DNA of 64,000 nt, taken from NCBI RefSeq assembly GCF_003957745.1, contig NZ_CP020373.1, positions 248,001-312,000 of the forward strand. Reading direction: 5' to 3'. Every line of letters starts with the position of its first letter. Position 1 is the stretch's first letter. A model generated the notes under the pieces. It was not told the origin of the DNA. It saw only the letters and a list, made by a program, of their open reading frames with translations, and made no database searches. Of the stretch, positions 8,100-15,543 are shown piece after piece. This DNA comes from Shewanella khirikhana. GTDB taxonomy: Bacteria > Pseudomonadota > Gammaproteobacteria > Enterobacterales > Shewanellaceae. The position numbers were made by a program, and so were the translations under genes.

Positions 8100-11000
8100 A
8101 TGAAGAAAACCATTCTGACAATGGCCATTCAGGCGGCGGTATTGGGCAGCGTGTCCATGACTGCACTGGCGGCCGACGAAGTGGAGGTTTCCCAGGTTAA
8201 GGGAAATCAGCCACAGCAAACCGCTGAACTTGAACAGCAAACCATTGAAAAAATTTCCGTAACCGGCTCGCGCATTAAGCGGGACAGCTTTTCTTTGACC
8301 ACACCAATCGTGGGTCTGACATCGGATGATATTTCAGATGCGGGCTTGGGGTCTTTGGCTGAAGTTTTGGTTGATCAGGTGCCCTCAATTGCTGAAGGGG
8401 TGAGTAACACCAATTCCCAGTCAAGCGTGCAAAACACGGGTCTGTCGACCATCGATCTGCGTGATTTGGGTACAGACAGAACCTTGACTCTTATCGATGG
8501 TCGCCGCGTGGTGTCCAACAGTTACTCAGGCAACTATGTAAGCTTGTCCACTATCCCAACCGCAATGGTTCAAAAAGTGGAAATCATCACCGGCGGCGCT
8601 TCTGCTGTGTATGGCTCTGACGCGATTGCCGGCGTGGTAAACATCATCACCAAGCAAGACAAAACGGGTTTTGAGTTCAATGCCCGTGGTGGTGAAACCA
8701 CGAATGGCGGCGGTCGAGAGTACACATTCGACTTAGGCTATGGTACTGATTTTGCGGGCGATAGGGGCTATCTGTACGCGAGCGCTACCTATGAAGAGCA
8801 GAAAGGTCTGATGGCCTCTGACAGGGATCGTGGCCTGTACGAGTCTGTTTATGCCTATGATACCGATGAAATGTGTAATGCCATGAAGACCGAAGATGGC
8901 TATCGTTGTATGCGAGATATCACCCCCGATGATTGGCGTGAGCGCAGCAACGATATTCCCGGTGGTCGTTTCGAAAGTAATGCATGGTGGTATGACGGCA
9001 CTGAGCTTAAAGAAGGCTTTAAAGAGGAACGAGACGGCTTCAACACCTTCGAAAACGTGATCCTTAAAGTACCCGAAGACTCTCTGGCAGCAGCAGTTAA
9101 AGTGGATTTCGACTTAACTGATGATTTGAAGTCGTATGCGCAGGTACAGTTCAGTAAGAACAACTCCTTCCGAGGCGGTGATGCCGAGGGGCAGGATTAC
9201 AATGATGCCGAACTGTATTTTGACCCTGTAACGGGAGAGGCCAAAACGATTGCTCCTGGCTCCATCAAGCCAAACAATCCCTTTGTACCAAGTGTGATTG
9301 GTGATATGGCTGGCTCCAGTGTGTCCTGGGACAGACGCTTCAATGAAGTCGGTCCCGTTGAGACAGAGAACGAGCGGACAACCATTCGTACCTGGGCTGG
9401 CTTGCAGGGCTATGTGTTTGGCGACTGGACCTGGGATGCTTCCGTTGGCTACGGCACCTTCAAACAACGCCAGCAGCGTTATAACGAAATCAGTATTGTT
9501 AAGCTAAACCGTGCATTGAAAGCCGAATACGCGGAAGATGGCACAACTATTCAATGTATTGGTGAAGAAGCTCAGGCCGATGGCTGTGTGCCTATCAACA
9601 TATTCGGTGAAGGCTCTATTACCGCTGACGCTGCCGATTACATTCGTGTAAATCCTTATATTCACACCGATATCAGTCAACTCAACTTCCTGGCCTATAT
9701 GAGTGGCGAGCTATTCGAAATGCCAGCTGGTGGAGTTCAGTCAGCTTTCGGTGTCGAATATCGCAAAGATACTCAGGAAATTAAGGTAGACAATGAGCTG
9801 AGAAGCCTCGCAATAACCTTCAACGATGTTCCTCCCTTTAAAGGTGATGTTGAGGTCTATGAAGCGTTCGGTGAGGCAACCCTGCCTTTACTCAGAGATG
9901 TAACCGCAGCGCACAAATTGGATTTGGACGTATCGCTGCGTCTGGCACAGTACAGCCAGAAAAATATTGATGGCATTCTGCCAAGTTATAAATTGGGCCT
10001 CTTCTGGGAACCTGCTGCCGACTATGCTCTTCGCGCAAACTATGCAACCGCGCACCGTGCTCCAGGTATCACAGAGCTTATGTCACCTCCCCGTGGCGAC
10101 TATGACTCTGTTACCGATATCTGTGACGGTGTGGAAGCTGGCACCGAGGGACGATTTGCAGAGAACTGTCGCAAAGACCCCGGTGTTGCTGCAGCAATTG
10201 CTGCCAACGGAGTGTATGAGGATGAGGGCGGCTCAAAATACTCGCCTAACGCGGGTAATGAAGAGCTGATTGAGGAGAAAGCAGACACCTATACTTTGGG
10301 CTTTACCATGGCCCCAGAGTTTCTGCCTGGCTTCAAGTTTGCGGTGGATTACTACGACATCACTGTAACGAACGCCATTAGCTCATTCTCAAATGAAGAT
10401 ATCCAGGCGCTTTGCTATGACTCAGATCTGGCTTATGGAGCAGAGAATCCTTATTGCGCAGACATCAAGCGCGATGAAGAAGGGCAACTGACTCAAATTA
10501 TTCAACGTGAACAGAATCTGGATGAGATCTCAACGCGCGGCTATGACGTTGCCATGGATTACAAGTTCGACATGGACTCATGGGGCGATTTGAAGCTCAG
10601 AGCTAACTGGACCCATGTCCTCTCCTACAAAGTGGCATATACAGCGGTAGATGGCACTTACTTTGAAGAAGACTATGTTGGTGAGCTCAGCAGTGGCATC
10701 TTTGAAGACAAGGCCACGGTATCGCTTACCTGGCAGTACGAAGATCTGCGTCTGCGTTGGACCACCAAGTACAAAGGGCCAATGGTTGATGACTATCGTC
10801 GTATGGAGTCTTTGGAAGAGGCATTGGTGGAAAACCAACAGGCGTTGGATGCGGGCACTGGCGGTGTAGAAGATCCAGAAACAACACTGGCTTTCTATGA
10901 TTATGGTTCCTACATCACCCATGACTTCAGCGTTTCGTACACCATGGATGTGGCTAAGCAAACAGAGCTTCGCCTTTACGGCGGTGTGCGTAACATCTTT

Positions 11001-11123
11001 GATAATCAGGGGCCATGGATCCCCGCGTCGGGAGTGTACAACACAGGCCGCGGCAACTACGACAGCCTCTACGGCGGTGGTGTGGGTCGCTACGCCTACT
11101 TGGGTGCCGAACTCAAGTTCTGA
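8100..11123 (+). CDS. TonB-dependent outer-membrane receptor
   Basis: Outer-membrane active transporter of 1,007 residues powered by TonB-ExbBD. Signal peptide 1-25 (cut after MTALAA), TonB-box-like IEKISVTG near residue 49, plug domain to about residue 200 (DLGTDRTLTLIDGRRVV, ASAVYGSDAIAGVVNIIT), then a 22-strand barrel ending in the aromatic-terminated strand YAYLGAELKF recognised by the BAM machinery. Size and plug sequence match the large Shewanella/Xanthomonas receptors often used for oligosaccharides or other complex nutrients rather than simple siderophores, but no linked degradation gene fixes the substrate. Chitin-related genes lie elsewhere in the window. It is monocistronic and ends at a strong bidirectional terminator. 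Confidence 0.93.
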   Translation: MKKTILTMAIQAAVLGSVSMTALAADEVEVSQVKGNQPQQTAELEQQTIEKISVTGSRIKRDSFSLTTPIVGLTSDDISDAGLGSLAEVLVDQVPSIAEGVSNTNSQSSVQNTGLSTIDLRDLGTDRTLTLIDGRRVVSNSYSGNYVSLSTIPTAMVQKVEIITGGASAVYGSDAIAGVVNIITKQDKTGFEFNARGGETTNGGGREYTFDLGYGTDFAGDRGYLYASATYEEQKGLMASDRDRGLYESVYAYDTDEMCNAMKTEDGYRCMRDITPDDWRERSNDIPGGRFESNAWWYDGTELKEGFKEERDGFNTFENVILKVPEDSLAAAVKVDFDLTDDLKSYAQVQFSKNNSFRGGDAEGQDYNDAELYFDPVTGEAKTIAPGSIKPNNPFVPSVIGDMAGSSVSWDRRFNEVGPVETENERTTIRTWAGLQGYVFGDWTWDASVGYGTFKQRQQRYNEISIVKLNRALKAEYAEDGTTIQCIGEEAQADGCVPINIFGEGSITADAADYIRVNPYIHTDISQLNFLAYMSGELFEMPAGGVQSAFGVEYRKDTQEIKVDNELRSLAITFNDVPPFKGDVEVYEAFGEATLPLLRDVTAAHKLDLDVSLRLAQYSQKNIDGILPSYKLGLFWEPAADYALRANYATAHRAPGITELMSPPRGDYDSVTDICDGVEAGTEGRFAENCRKDPGVAAAIAANGVYEDEGGSKYSPNAGNEELIEEKADTYTLGFTMAPEFLPGFKFAVDYYDITVTNAISSFSNEDIQALCYDSDLAYGAENPYCADIKRDEEGQLTQIIQREQNLDEISTRGYDVAMDYKFDMDSWGDLKLRANWTHVLSYKVAYTAVDGTYFEEDYVGELSSGIFEDKATVSLTWQYEDLRLRWTTKYKGPMVDDYRRMESLEEALVENQQALDAGTGGVEDPETTLAFYDYGSYITHDFSVSYTMDVAKQTELRLYGGVRNIFDNQGPWIPASGVYNTGRGNYDSLYGGGVGRYAYLGAELKF

Positions 11124-11182
11124 TAGTGGAGCGGCAGGGCAGTAAGGTCCTTGCCGCTGAATAAAAGTGTTATTGCAAGCGC

Positions 11183-11222
11183 AAGACCGCTTCCCACATC
11201 TCCCGGGAAGCGGTCTTTTTTT
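11183..11222. terminator. Bidirectional terminator between receptor and ATPase genes
   Basis: Thirteen-base-pair stem AAGACCGCTTCCC / GGGAAGCGGTCTT with T-run, shared by the convergent genes on each side. Confidence 0.92.
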
Positions 11223-12396
11223 ATCTGTTGTCCAGGCGCCAGTTCCAGCTGGGGGTGGTGAGTAAATCCTGGCCGTAGAGCGTTGTTTCCCCGAGGGGCT
11301 TCTCCAGCATCAACGTCTGGCAGTTGTCATCTTCTGAAAGCGCATTAATCAGCCGCTGGGCATGGGAGACCACCCACAGCTGACTTTTTCCCGAGGCGTG
11401 GCGAATAAGCCGTGCCAGTGCGGGCAGCAGATCCGGGTGCAGGCTGGTTTCCGGCTCGTTAAGTACCATTAAGGCGGGAGGTCTGGGGGTCAGCAGCGCC
11501 GCAGTAAGCAGCAGATACCTTAAGGTGCCGTCCGAGAGTTCGGCGGCTCTCAATGGCCTTAGCAGCCCCTGCTGATGAAAGCGCAGCTCCAGCATGCCAC
11601 CTTCCAGCGCGGCTATGCTCACCCGGGCGCCGGGAAAGGCGTCATTCACGGCCCTGTGCAGGGTATCGCCGTGGCCAATCTCAAAAATGGTCTGAATGGC
11701 GCTGGCCAAATCACTGCCATCATGGGCCAGTACCGGGGTGCGGGTGCCAAGCTGCACCTGGCGGGCAGGCGCCGCAGCATCGGTGCGAAAGTGATCGTAA
11801 AAGCGCCAGGCGCGGATATCGTCCCTCAGGCGCAACAGCTCAGGTGCCTTATGCGGATCGGCAAGTTCAGTAAAGATGCTGTCGCTCAGGGCGAGGTGCT
11901 GACTGAGCACTTCCCAACGCCCCTGGGCATCGCGACTTTTGACCACATGGCCACGACGTTCAATCAAGGCGCTGGAGGGGCGATACTTGGGGCCGTGCCA
12001 AATGGCCTCACGCTTGATTTCCGGGTCGAGGCCAAACAGCGTGGTGCCGTCGGGCTTTGGCAGCCCAAGCTCAATCAGATAGCTGTAGTCGGTGCCGGCA
12101 AAGCCGAGGCGCACCCGTTTGCTGTCTTGCCTCACGGTTGCCTCTATGGGGTATTCCCCTTGCTTTACCGCGCGGCTGAAATATTCAGGGCCTGCCCAAA
12201 AACAGGAGTCTATGCCGCCTTCCCGCGCCAGTGCCGAGGTCACGCCGCCCTGTGCGGTCAGTGCAAGCAGTCGTAAGGCTTTGTATAGATTTGATTTACC
12301 GCTGCCGTTTGGGCCTGTGACCAGGGTGAGTTGCCCAAGTGGCAATACCAGATCCCGCAGGCTGCGGTAATGTTGAATGGCTAAGGTGGTCAGCAT
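11221..12396 (-). CDS. RecF/OLD-like AAA ATPase
   Basis: Cytoplasmic P-loop ATPase of 391 residues of the AAA_15/AAA_21 (RecF/SMC-like) group. Walker A GPNGSGKSN at ~28-36 after the N-terminal YRSLRDLVLPLG; ABC-type signature in ELSDGTLRYLLL (~290); Walker B LMVLNEPETSLHP (~315) with Asn where most relatives have Glu or Asp; a switch His in WVVSHAQRL. No nuclease (TOPRIM) domain follows, so it is not a full OLD protein. Neighbours give no partner (no HNH, reverse transcriptase or toxin), so I read it as a stand-alone housekeeping-type ATPase and not a defence system. Substrate unknown. Confidence 0.82.
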   Translation of the reverse strand: MLTTLAIQHYRSLRDLVLPLGQLTLVTGPNGSGKSNLYKALRLLALTAQGGVTSALAREGGIDSCFWAGPEYFSRAVKQGEYPIEATVRQDSKRVRLGFAGTDYSYLIELGLPKPDGTTLFGLDPEIKREAIWHGPKYRPSSALIERRGHVVKSRDAQGRWEVLSQHLALSDSIFTELADPHKAPELLRLRDDIRAWRFYDHFRTDAAAPARQVQLGTRTPVLAHDGSDLASAIQTIFEIGHGDTLHRAVNDAFPGARVSIAALEGGMLELRFHQQGLLRPLRAAELSDGTLRYLLLTAALLTPRPPALMVLNEPETSLHPDLLPALARLIRHASGKSQLWVVSHAQRLINALSEDDNCQTLMLEKPLGETTLYGQDLLTTPSWNWRLDNR

Positions 12397-12404
12397 AAAA
12401 GCCC

Positions 12405-12445
12405 CGGCGCACTGAAAATCGCTTCAGTGTGCCAGAGCGTCTCTG
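12405..12445. other. Pair of hairpins upstream of the ATPase gene
   Basis: GGCGCACTGAA/TTCAGTGTGCC (12405-12432) followed directly by CCAGAG/CTCTGG (12430-12444). No T-run follows on either strand, so these are weak terminator or leader-structure candidates at best. Confidence 0.35.
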
Positions 12446-12607
12446 GGGACGCCAGTTAAGGGCGTACCGCAGCTTCGAGATTAAATTGGGTTTGCTCTGG
12501 CAAACCCGTGCTCGCGCGTTGGGGAAGTATCTGCAGTTACTCAAATGACAAATTAAAAATGACACTGAGTAAGGGCTTGTAACACCAACCTGAAACGTCA
12601 TTGCGCC

Positions 12608-14128
12608 TTATAGTCCCTGGCACTGCCCCCCATAGCAGCTGGGTTTGCGCGGGCACACGGCGCCCCGGGAACAGATAAGCCTGGCGCCTTTTTCGATGCC
12701 GCGCTCGACCCAGTTGATATTGAGAATGCGGGCAATGCTCATCAGTTGGCGTCGTATAGTGGGCGGGATTTCGCCCTGGCCGCCAGCCTCAATACAATGG
12801 GTTTTGAGGGACTCGGCCAGTGTCAGCGCATCCGTGCCCTGGGCATCGATGGCAGGGTTTAAGTCGATACCGGCACACAGCACATGGTGGTTACCGGCCA
12901 GATCCACCACCTTGGTGGATTCACAGCAGTAGATGCGTGGGCTGCCTTCCACATCCAAAATGGAAATCTGCGCCGAACTGCCGCTGGTGGGCTCGCTTAT
13001 CATCCGAAACACTGCCCAGTGTTGGCAGGGATCCGGTACCTGGCGCATATTGCCCCAGGGCAGGGGAATGCCGTTGCCACGGTACACCGCCTTGAGCTTG
13101 CCCGGCGCATAAGCATCAAAGTAATGCCAGTGCGGATAGGGCGATACGACCGTCATCCGGCGCATTGCCACCGAGGCAGAAACGCCAATTTTCTTATGAG
13201 TATCAATTTCATAGCCGCCACGCTCCAACAGCTGGCGGAATGGCACCTTGGGGCACAAAAGGGCGCCGGCAAAGAAGCTGGATTCAAAGTCACGCCAGGC
13301 GCTGAGAATATCCTGGGCATTCACGGTGGAGGACAGGGTATCCAGCTCCTGGGTGCTGCCTATGCCCCGGCCCACCGCCAGCACGTTCTTCAGGCCGTCT
13401 TTGTTGTGCAGCACACTGTGGCCAATGTGCACCGCCAGGTCGTATTTTAGGCGCTCGGGGTTTTTCTTCAGCGCTTCATTGATAAAAATGGTGCCCGGTG
13501 GCTCGAAATAGGAGGTCACCAGCTGATGGGTCGGAACGCCGTAATCGTCTACCTGTTGCTGAGATGGCTCTGAAAAATAGCGAATTTTCATGCCCATGCG
13601 TTTGCAGATGGCGCTGAGATCCTCGCCGCTCAGATTGAGTTGCTTGTCACCCACCTCTTCGGCGGCCCGCTCCAGATCCGGAAAATGGTTTTGATGATGC
13701 TCCTGGTGGGCACGAATGAGCAGATGGGCAAACTGACGGCCACTGATCCCGGTTTGCGACAGCATCTCCGGAATGGCGATTTGCAAAATATCCCTGGAGA
13801 ACAAAAAGCTTGGTTCGAGTGCCATGCCGCTGATACCGCCACGGCGCCCCTTGTCCGGGGTAATGGCCTCTTCTTCGGGAGCATCGTCCAAAAACCAGTC
13901 AGGTGACTTTTCAAAAACCTTGGCAATCACCTCCAGCATGGCGGCGCTGGGTACCCGTTTGCCTCTTTCTATCATCGACAGATAAGACACAGAGGGCGCC
14001 GACTCAGGATCCACTCGCACACAACGGGAAGACAAGTCCTCCATGGTTAAGTGATTGCGTTTCCTTAAGTTTCTAATTTTTGTGCCCATAAAATGGGACT
14101 TGCGCATCAGACTTTTTTCACTGGCCAT
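12608..14128 (-). CDS. XRE-type regulator with IrrE-like and DUF3612/ScfR-type ligand domain
   Basis: Transcription factor of 506 residues. An N-terminal XRE helix-turn-helix (~15-75, IRNLRKRNHLTMEDLSSRC ... YLSMIERGKRVPS) is followed by an IrrE-like region (~200-270) in which the metalloprotease HExxH is degenerate (VHIGHSVLH, no catalytic Glu), then a DUF2083/DUF3612-like C-terminal half. The last 20 residues hold four cysteines spaced C-x5-C-x5-C-x4-C, a possible metal or Fe-S site. The architecture is that of ScfR regulators such as RamB and PrpR of actinobacteria, which control glyoxylate and methylcitrate genes. It diverges from the malate-synthase-like gene with three operator-like repeats between. 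The start at 14128 lacks a clear ribosome site; ATGs at 14107 or 14089 are possible. Confidence 0.8.
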   Translation of the reverse strand: MASEKSLMRKSHFMGTKIRNLRKRNHLTMEDLSSRCVRVDPESAPSVSYLSMIERGKRVPSAAMLEVIAKVFEKSPDWFLDDAPEEEAITPDKGRRGGISGMALEPSFLFSRDILQIAIPEMLSQTGISGRQFAHLLIRAHQEHHQNHFPDLERAAEEVGDKQLNLSGEDLSAICKRMGMKIRYFSEPSQQQVDDYGVPTHQLVTSYFEPPGTIFINEALKKNPERLKYDLAVHIGHSVLHNKDGLKNVLAVGRGIGSTQELDTLSSTVNAQDILSAWRDFESSFFAGALLCPKVPFRQLLERGGYEIDTHKKIGVSASVAMRRMTVVSPYPHWHYFDAYAPGKLKAVYRGNGIPLPWGNMRQVPDPCQHWAVFRMISEPTSGSSAQISILDVEGSPRIYCCESTKVVDLAGNHHVLCAGIDLNPAIDAQGTDALTLAESLKTHCIEAGGQGEIPPTIRRQLMSIARILNINWVERGIEKGARLICSRGAVCPRKPSCYGGQCQGL

Positions 14129-14129
14129 T

Positions 14130-14167
14130 TTGTAAAATTCACATTGTGAAATTTTTATTGTGAAATT
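14130..14167. promoter_or_regulatory. Three direct repeats at 14-bp spacing (putative operator)
   Basis: TTGTAAAATT (14130-14139), TTGTGAAATT (14144-14153) and TTGTGAAATT (14158-14167) recur every 14 bases, beginning two bases upstream of the regulator start codon. On the minus strand a TACAAT hexamer lies just upstream, so protein bound here would cover the transcription start or leader of the regulator gene. Autoregulation by the ScfR-type protein is inferred. Confidence 0.6.
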
Positions 14168-14292
14168 GTAGTAAAAAATAACCTAGACTAAAAATCAAGC
14201 GAAATCGACAGGCCGCCCGACAGCAAAACAGGCCGGATTTTACCCAGACCGAACAAGACCTGACATTTACTCCTGTGACAGAGGACAAGGCA

Positions 14293-14868
14293 ATGAATAT
14301 GACCATGATGAATACCCATAGCAATCAGCAACATCTGACACACTTCATCGGGGAAGCCATTGCCGCCGTGGTCAATGGCGCCAAACGGGGCGTGAGCCTG
14401 GAGAGTGCTACCGAGTTTCTGGATAGACGCTTTCCGCTGACCCGAGGCTCCCACAAGGCCGTAAAAAGCTATGTCGTTTACTATCAGCACCTGCTGGCCT
14501 TCTTTGAAGATGGCAGCCACAGTGGCCTGGAAACCCCTTCGCAGTTTGTCGCCCTGTGTGGCCACAAGGAAAGCCCAGCAGCCATCTTACTGAAATCCGG
14601 CGACATTCACGTTGAAATGACCCTGGATAAAAACGGCTCCATGGGCGCCGCCAATCCGGCTCACATCGACGATATTCAGGTTGAATCTCCCGGCTTTTGT
14701 CTGCGTGACAGCGATGAGTGTGCCACGGAAGCCGTGAGCCAGTGCCGCAATTGGTTGAGCTTGCTGCACACCGAGCCTTGCAACGACAGTTGCCGCCAGA
14801 GCCACGATCGCCGCTTTACCGCCAAAGATGGCAGCGACTATTGCCTGCCTTCATTGGGGCTGTTTTAA
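14293..14868 (+). CDS. Stand-alone malate synthase G insertion-domain-like protein, no catalytic barrel
   Basis: Protein of 191 residues (start at 14293 chosen for the GAGGACAAGG site; a GTG at 14275 is also open). It lines up collinearly with the middle of malate synthase G (GlcB, ~720 residues): FLDRRFPLTRGSH, PSQFVALCGH, AAILLKSGDIHVEM, NPAHIDDIQVE, CRNWLSLLH and FTAKDGSDYCL match E. coli GlcB FLDESLPLENGSY, PAQFVGYRGD, CILLKNNGLHIEL, DPAHINDVIVE, YRNLLGLMQ and YTAADGSEISL. Thus only about GlcB residues 150-320 are represented. The acidic LDCEDS patch of GlcB is replaced by LRDSDE, and the barrel with the catalytic Arg, Asp and metal ligands is absent, so it should not be an active synthase. 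It diverges from a ScfR-type regulator. A sensor or partner role in acetate/glyoxylate metabolism is inferred. Confidence 0.72.
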   Translation: MNMTMMNTHSNQQHLTHFIGEAIAAVVNGAKRGVSLESATEFLDRRFPLTRGSHKAVKSYVVYYQHLLAFFEDGSHSGLETPSQFVALCGHKESPAAILLKSGDIHVEMTLDKNGSMGAANPAHIDDIQVESPGFCLRDSDECATEAVSQCRNWLSLLHTEPCNDSCRQSHDRRFTAKDGSDYCLPSLGLF

Positions 14869-14910
14869 GCCGCTTCCATCTGCGCTGAATTTCATTAACG
14901 CAAACAAAAA

Positions 14911-14933
14911 CGCCACCGAGAGGTGGCGTGTTT
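14911..14933 (+). terminator. Terminator after the malate-synthase-like gene
   Basis: CGCCACC/GGTGGCG stem followed by TGTTT. The left end of the repeat element starts at the next base. Confidence 0.75.
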
Positions 14934-15199
14934 AGGGGCTGTTAACGTTTCACGGTTATTTTTGCAGCAATTTGGCTGGTGTTTATGCAAGGCGAAGTCC
15001 GTGCAGTGTAGTGACGCTACATAAACGGGCGCTAACGCAGCAGAAACGTCAGCCAAATGGTGCCCGAAGGGTTCGTCTGGTACGCCCTTGCTCTTTGTCA
15101 CTCGTCATTTGAGTAGAATAACTACACATCATTTCTCGCTTCGTGAGCACGGGCTTGCCAGAGCGAACAAAATTTAATCTCGAAACGTCAGCAGCCCCT
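14934..15199 (+). repeat. 265-bp structured intergenic repeat, copy 1
   Basis: Termini are inverted repeats: 14934-14951 AGGGGCTGTTAACGTTTC against 15182-15199 (16 of 18 positions pair). Inner helices: ATTTGGCTG 14970-14978 with CAGCCAAAT 15050-15058; TGTAG/CTACA hairpin 15007-15021; CTGG, GCCC, GCTC (15077-15093) with GAGC, GGGC, CCAG (15145-15161). Unpaired motifs TGCCCGAAGGGTTCG (15061-15075) and CGAACAAAATTTAA (15164-15177) are identical in copy 2 at 56821-57084. No ORF is credible inside. It fills the gap between the preceding terminator and the stop codon of the ABM gene. It could be a non-autonomous mobile element (MITE-like) or a structured RNA. I do not know a name for it. Confidence 0.8.
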
Positions 15200-15201
15200 A
15201 T

Positions 15202-15492
15202 TCAGCGGGATTGATAGCGGCGCTTAATTTCCACCACTTCCACTGTGTAGTCGCTGTACCACTTATCCTGACCCAGCTTTTGTGCCATCAGGTGCCGACT
15301 CTCCTGCTTCCAGGCCTCGATGTCTGCTTCGCTGTCCCAGTAGGAGATGGCAATTTCCTGCTCCCCTTCGGTGACCGCGATAAAGTCGCGGCAACGGAAT
15401 TTCTCAAATGCCAGCTGCCTGAGGCTCGCCGCCATGGCGGAATACTGGCTGTCCTGGGCGCGGGCAGTGGCTTTAAAGATCACGGCAAACAT
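15202..15492 (-). CDS. Antibiotic biosynthesis monooxygenase (ABM) domain protein
   Basis: Cytoplasmic protein of 96 residues with a single ferredoxin-like ABM fold (MFAVIFKATA ... YSAMAASLRQLAFEKFRC, ISYWDSEADIEAWKQ, HLMAQKLGQDKWYSDY). Family members oxidise quinol-like or aromatic substrates without cofactors, or degrade heme; this one lacks features that would define which. Strong GGAGGAAAA ribosome site. It lies downstream of the aminopeptidase P gene in the same direction but is separated from it by a terminator, and its stop codon is two bases from the repeat element. Confidence 0.85.
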   Translation of the reverse strand: MFAVIFKATARAQDSQYSAMAASLRQLAFEKFRCRDFIAVTEGEQEIAISYWDSEADIEAWKQESRHLMAQKLGQDKWYSDYTVEVVEIKRRYQSR

Positions 15493-15518
15493 GGTTTTCC
15501 TCCATTAAAACAGCAATA

Positions 15519-15542
15519 AAAAAGCGCCCGCAGGCGCTTTTC
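15519..15542 (-). terminator. Terminator after aminopeptidase P gene
   Basis: AAAGCGCC/GGCGCTTT stem (15521-15540) with T-run on the minus strand, between the M24 gene and the ABM gene. Confidence 0.8.
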
Positions 15543-15543
15543 A

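Noticed and set aside
11221..12396. RecF-like ATPase as part of an anti-phage system
   Set aside because: No nuclease, reverse transcriptase, toxin or mobile-element context nearby.
12884..13450. 188-codon + strand frame opposite the regulator
   Set aside because: No ribosome site; regulator reading is supported by HTH and C-terminal motifs.
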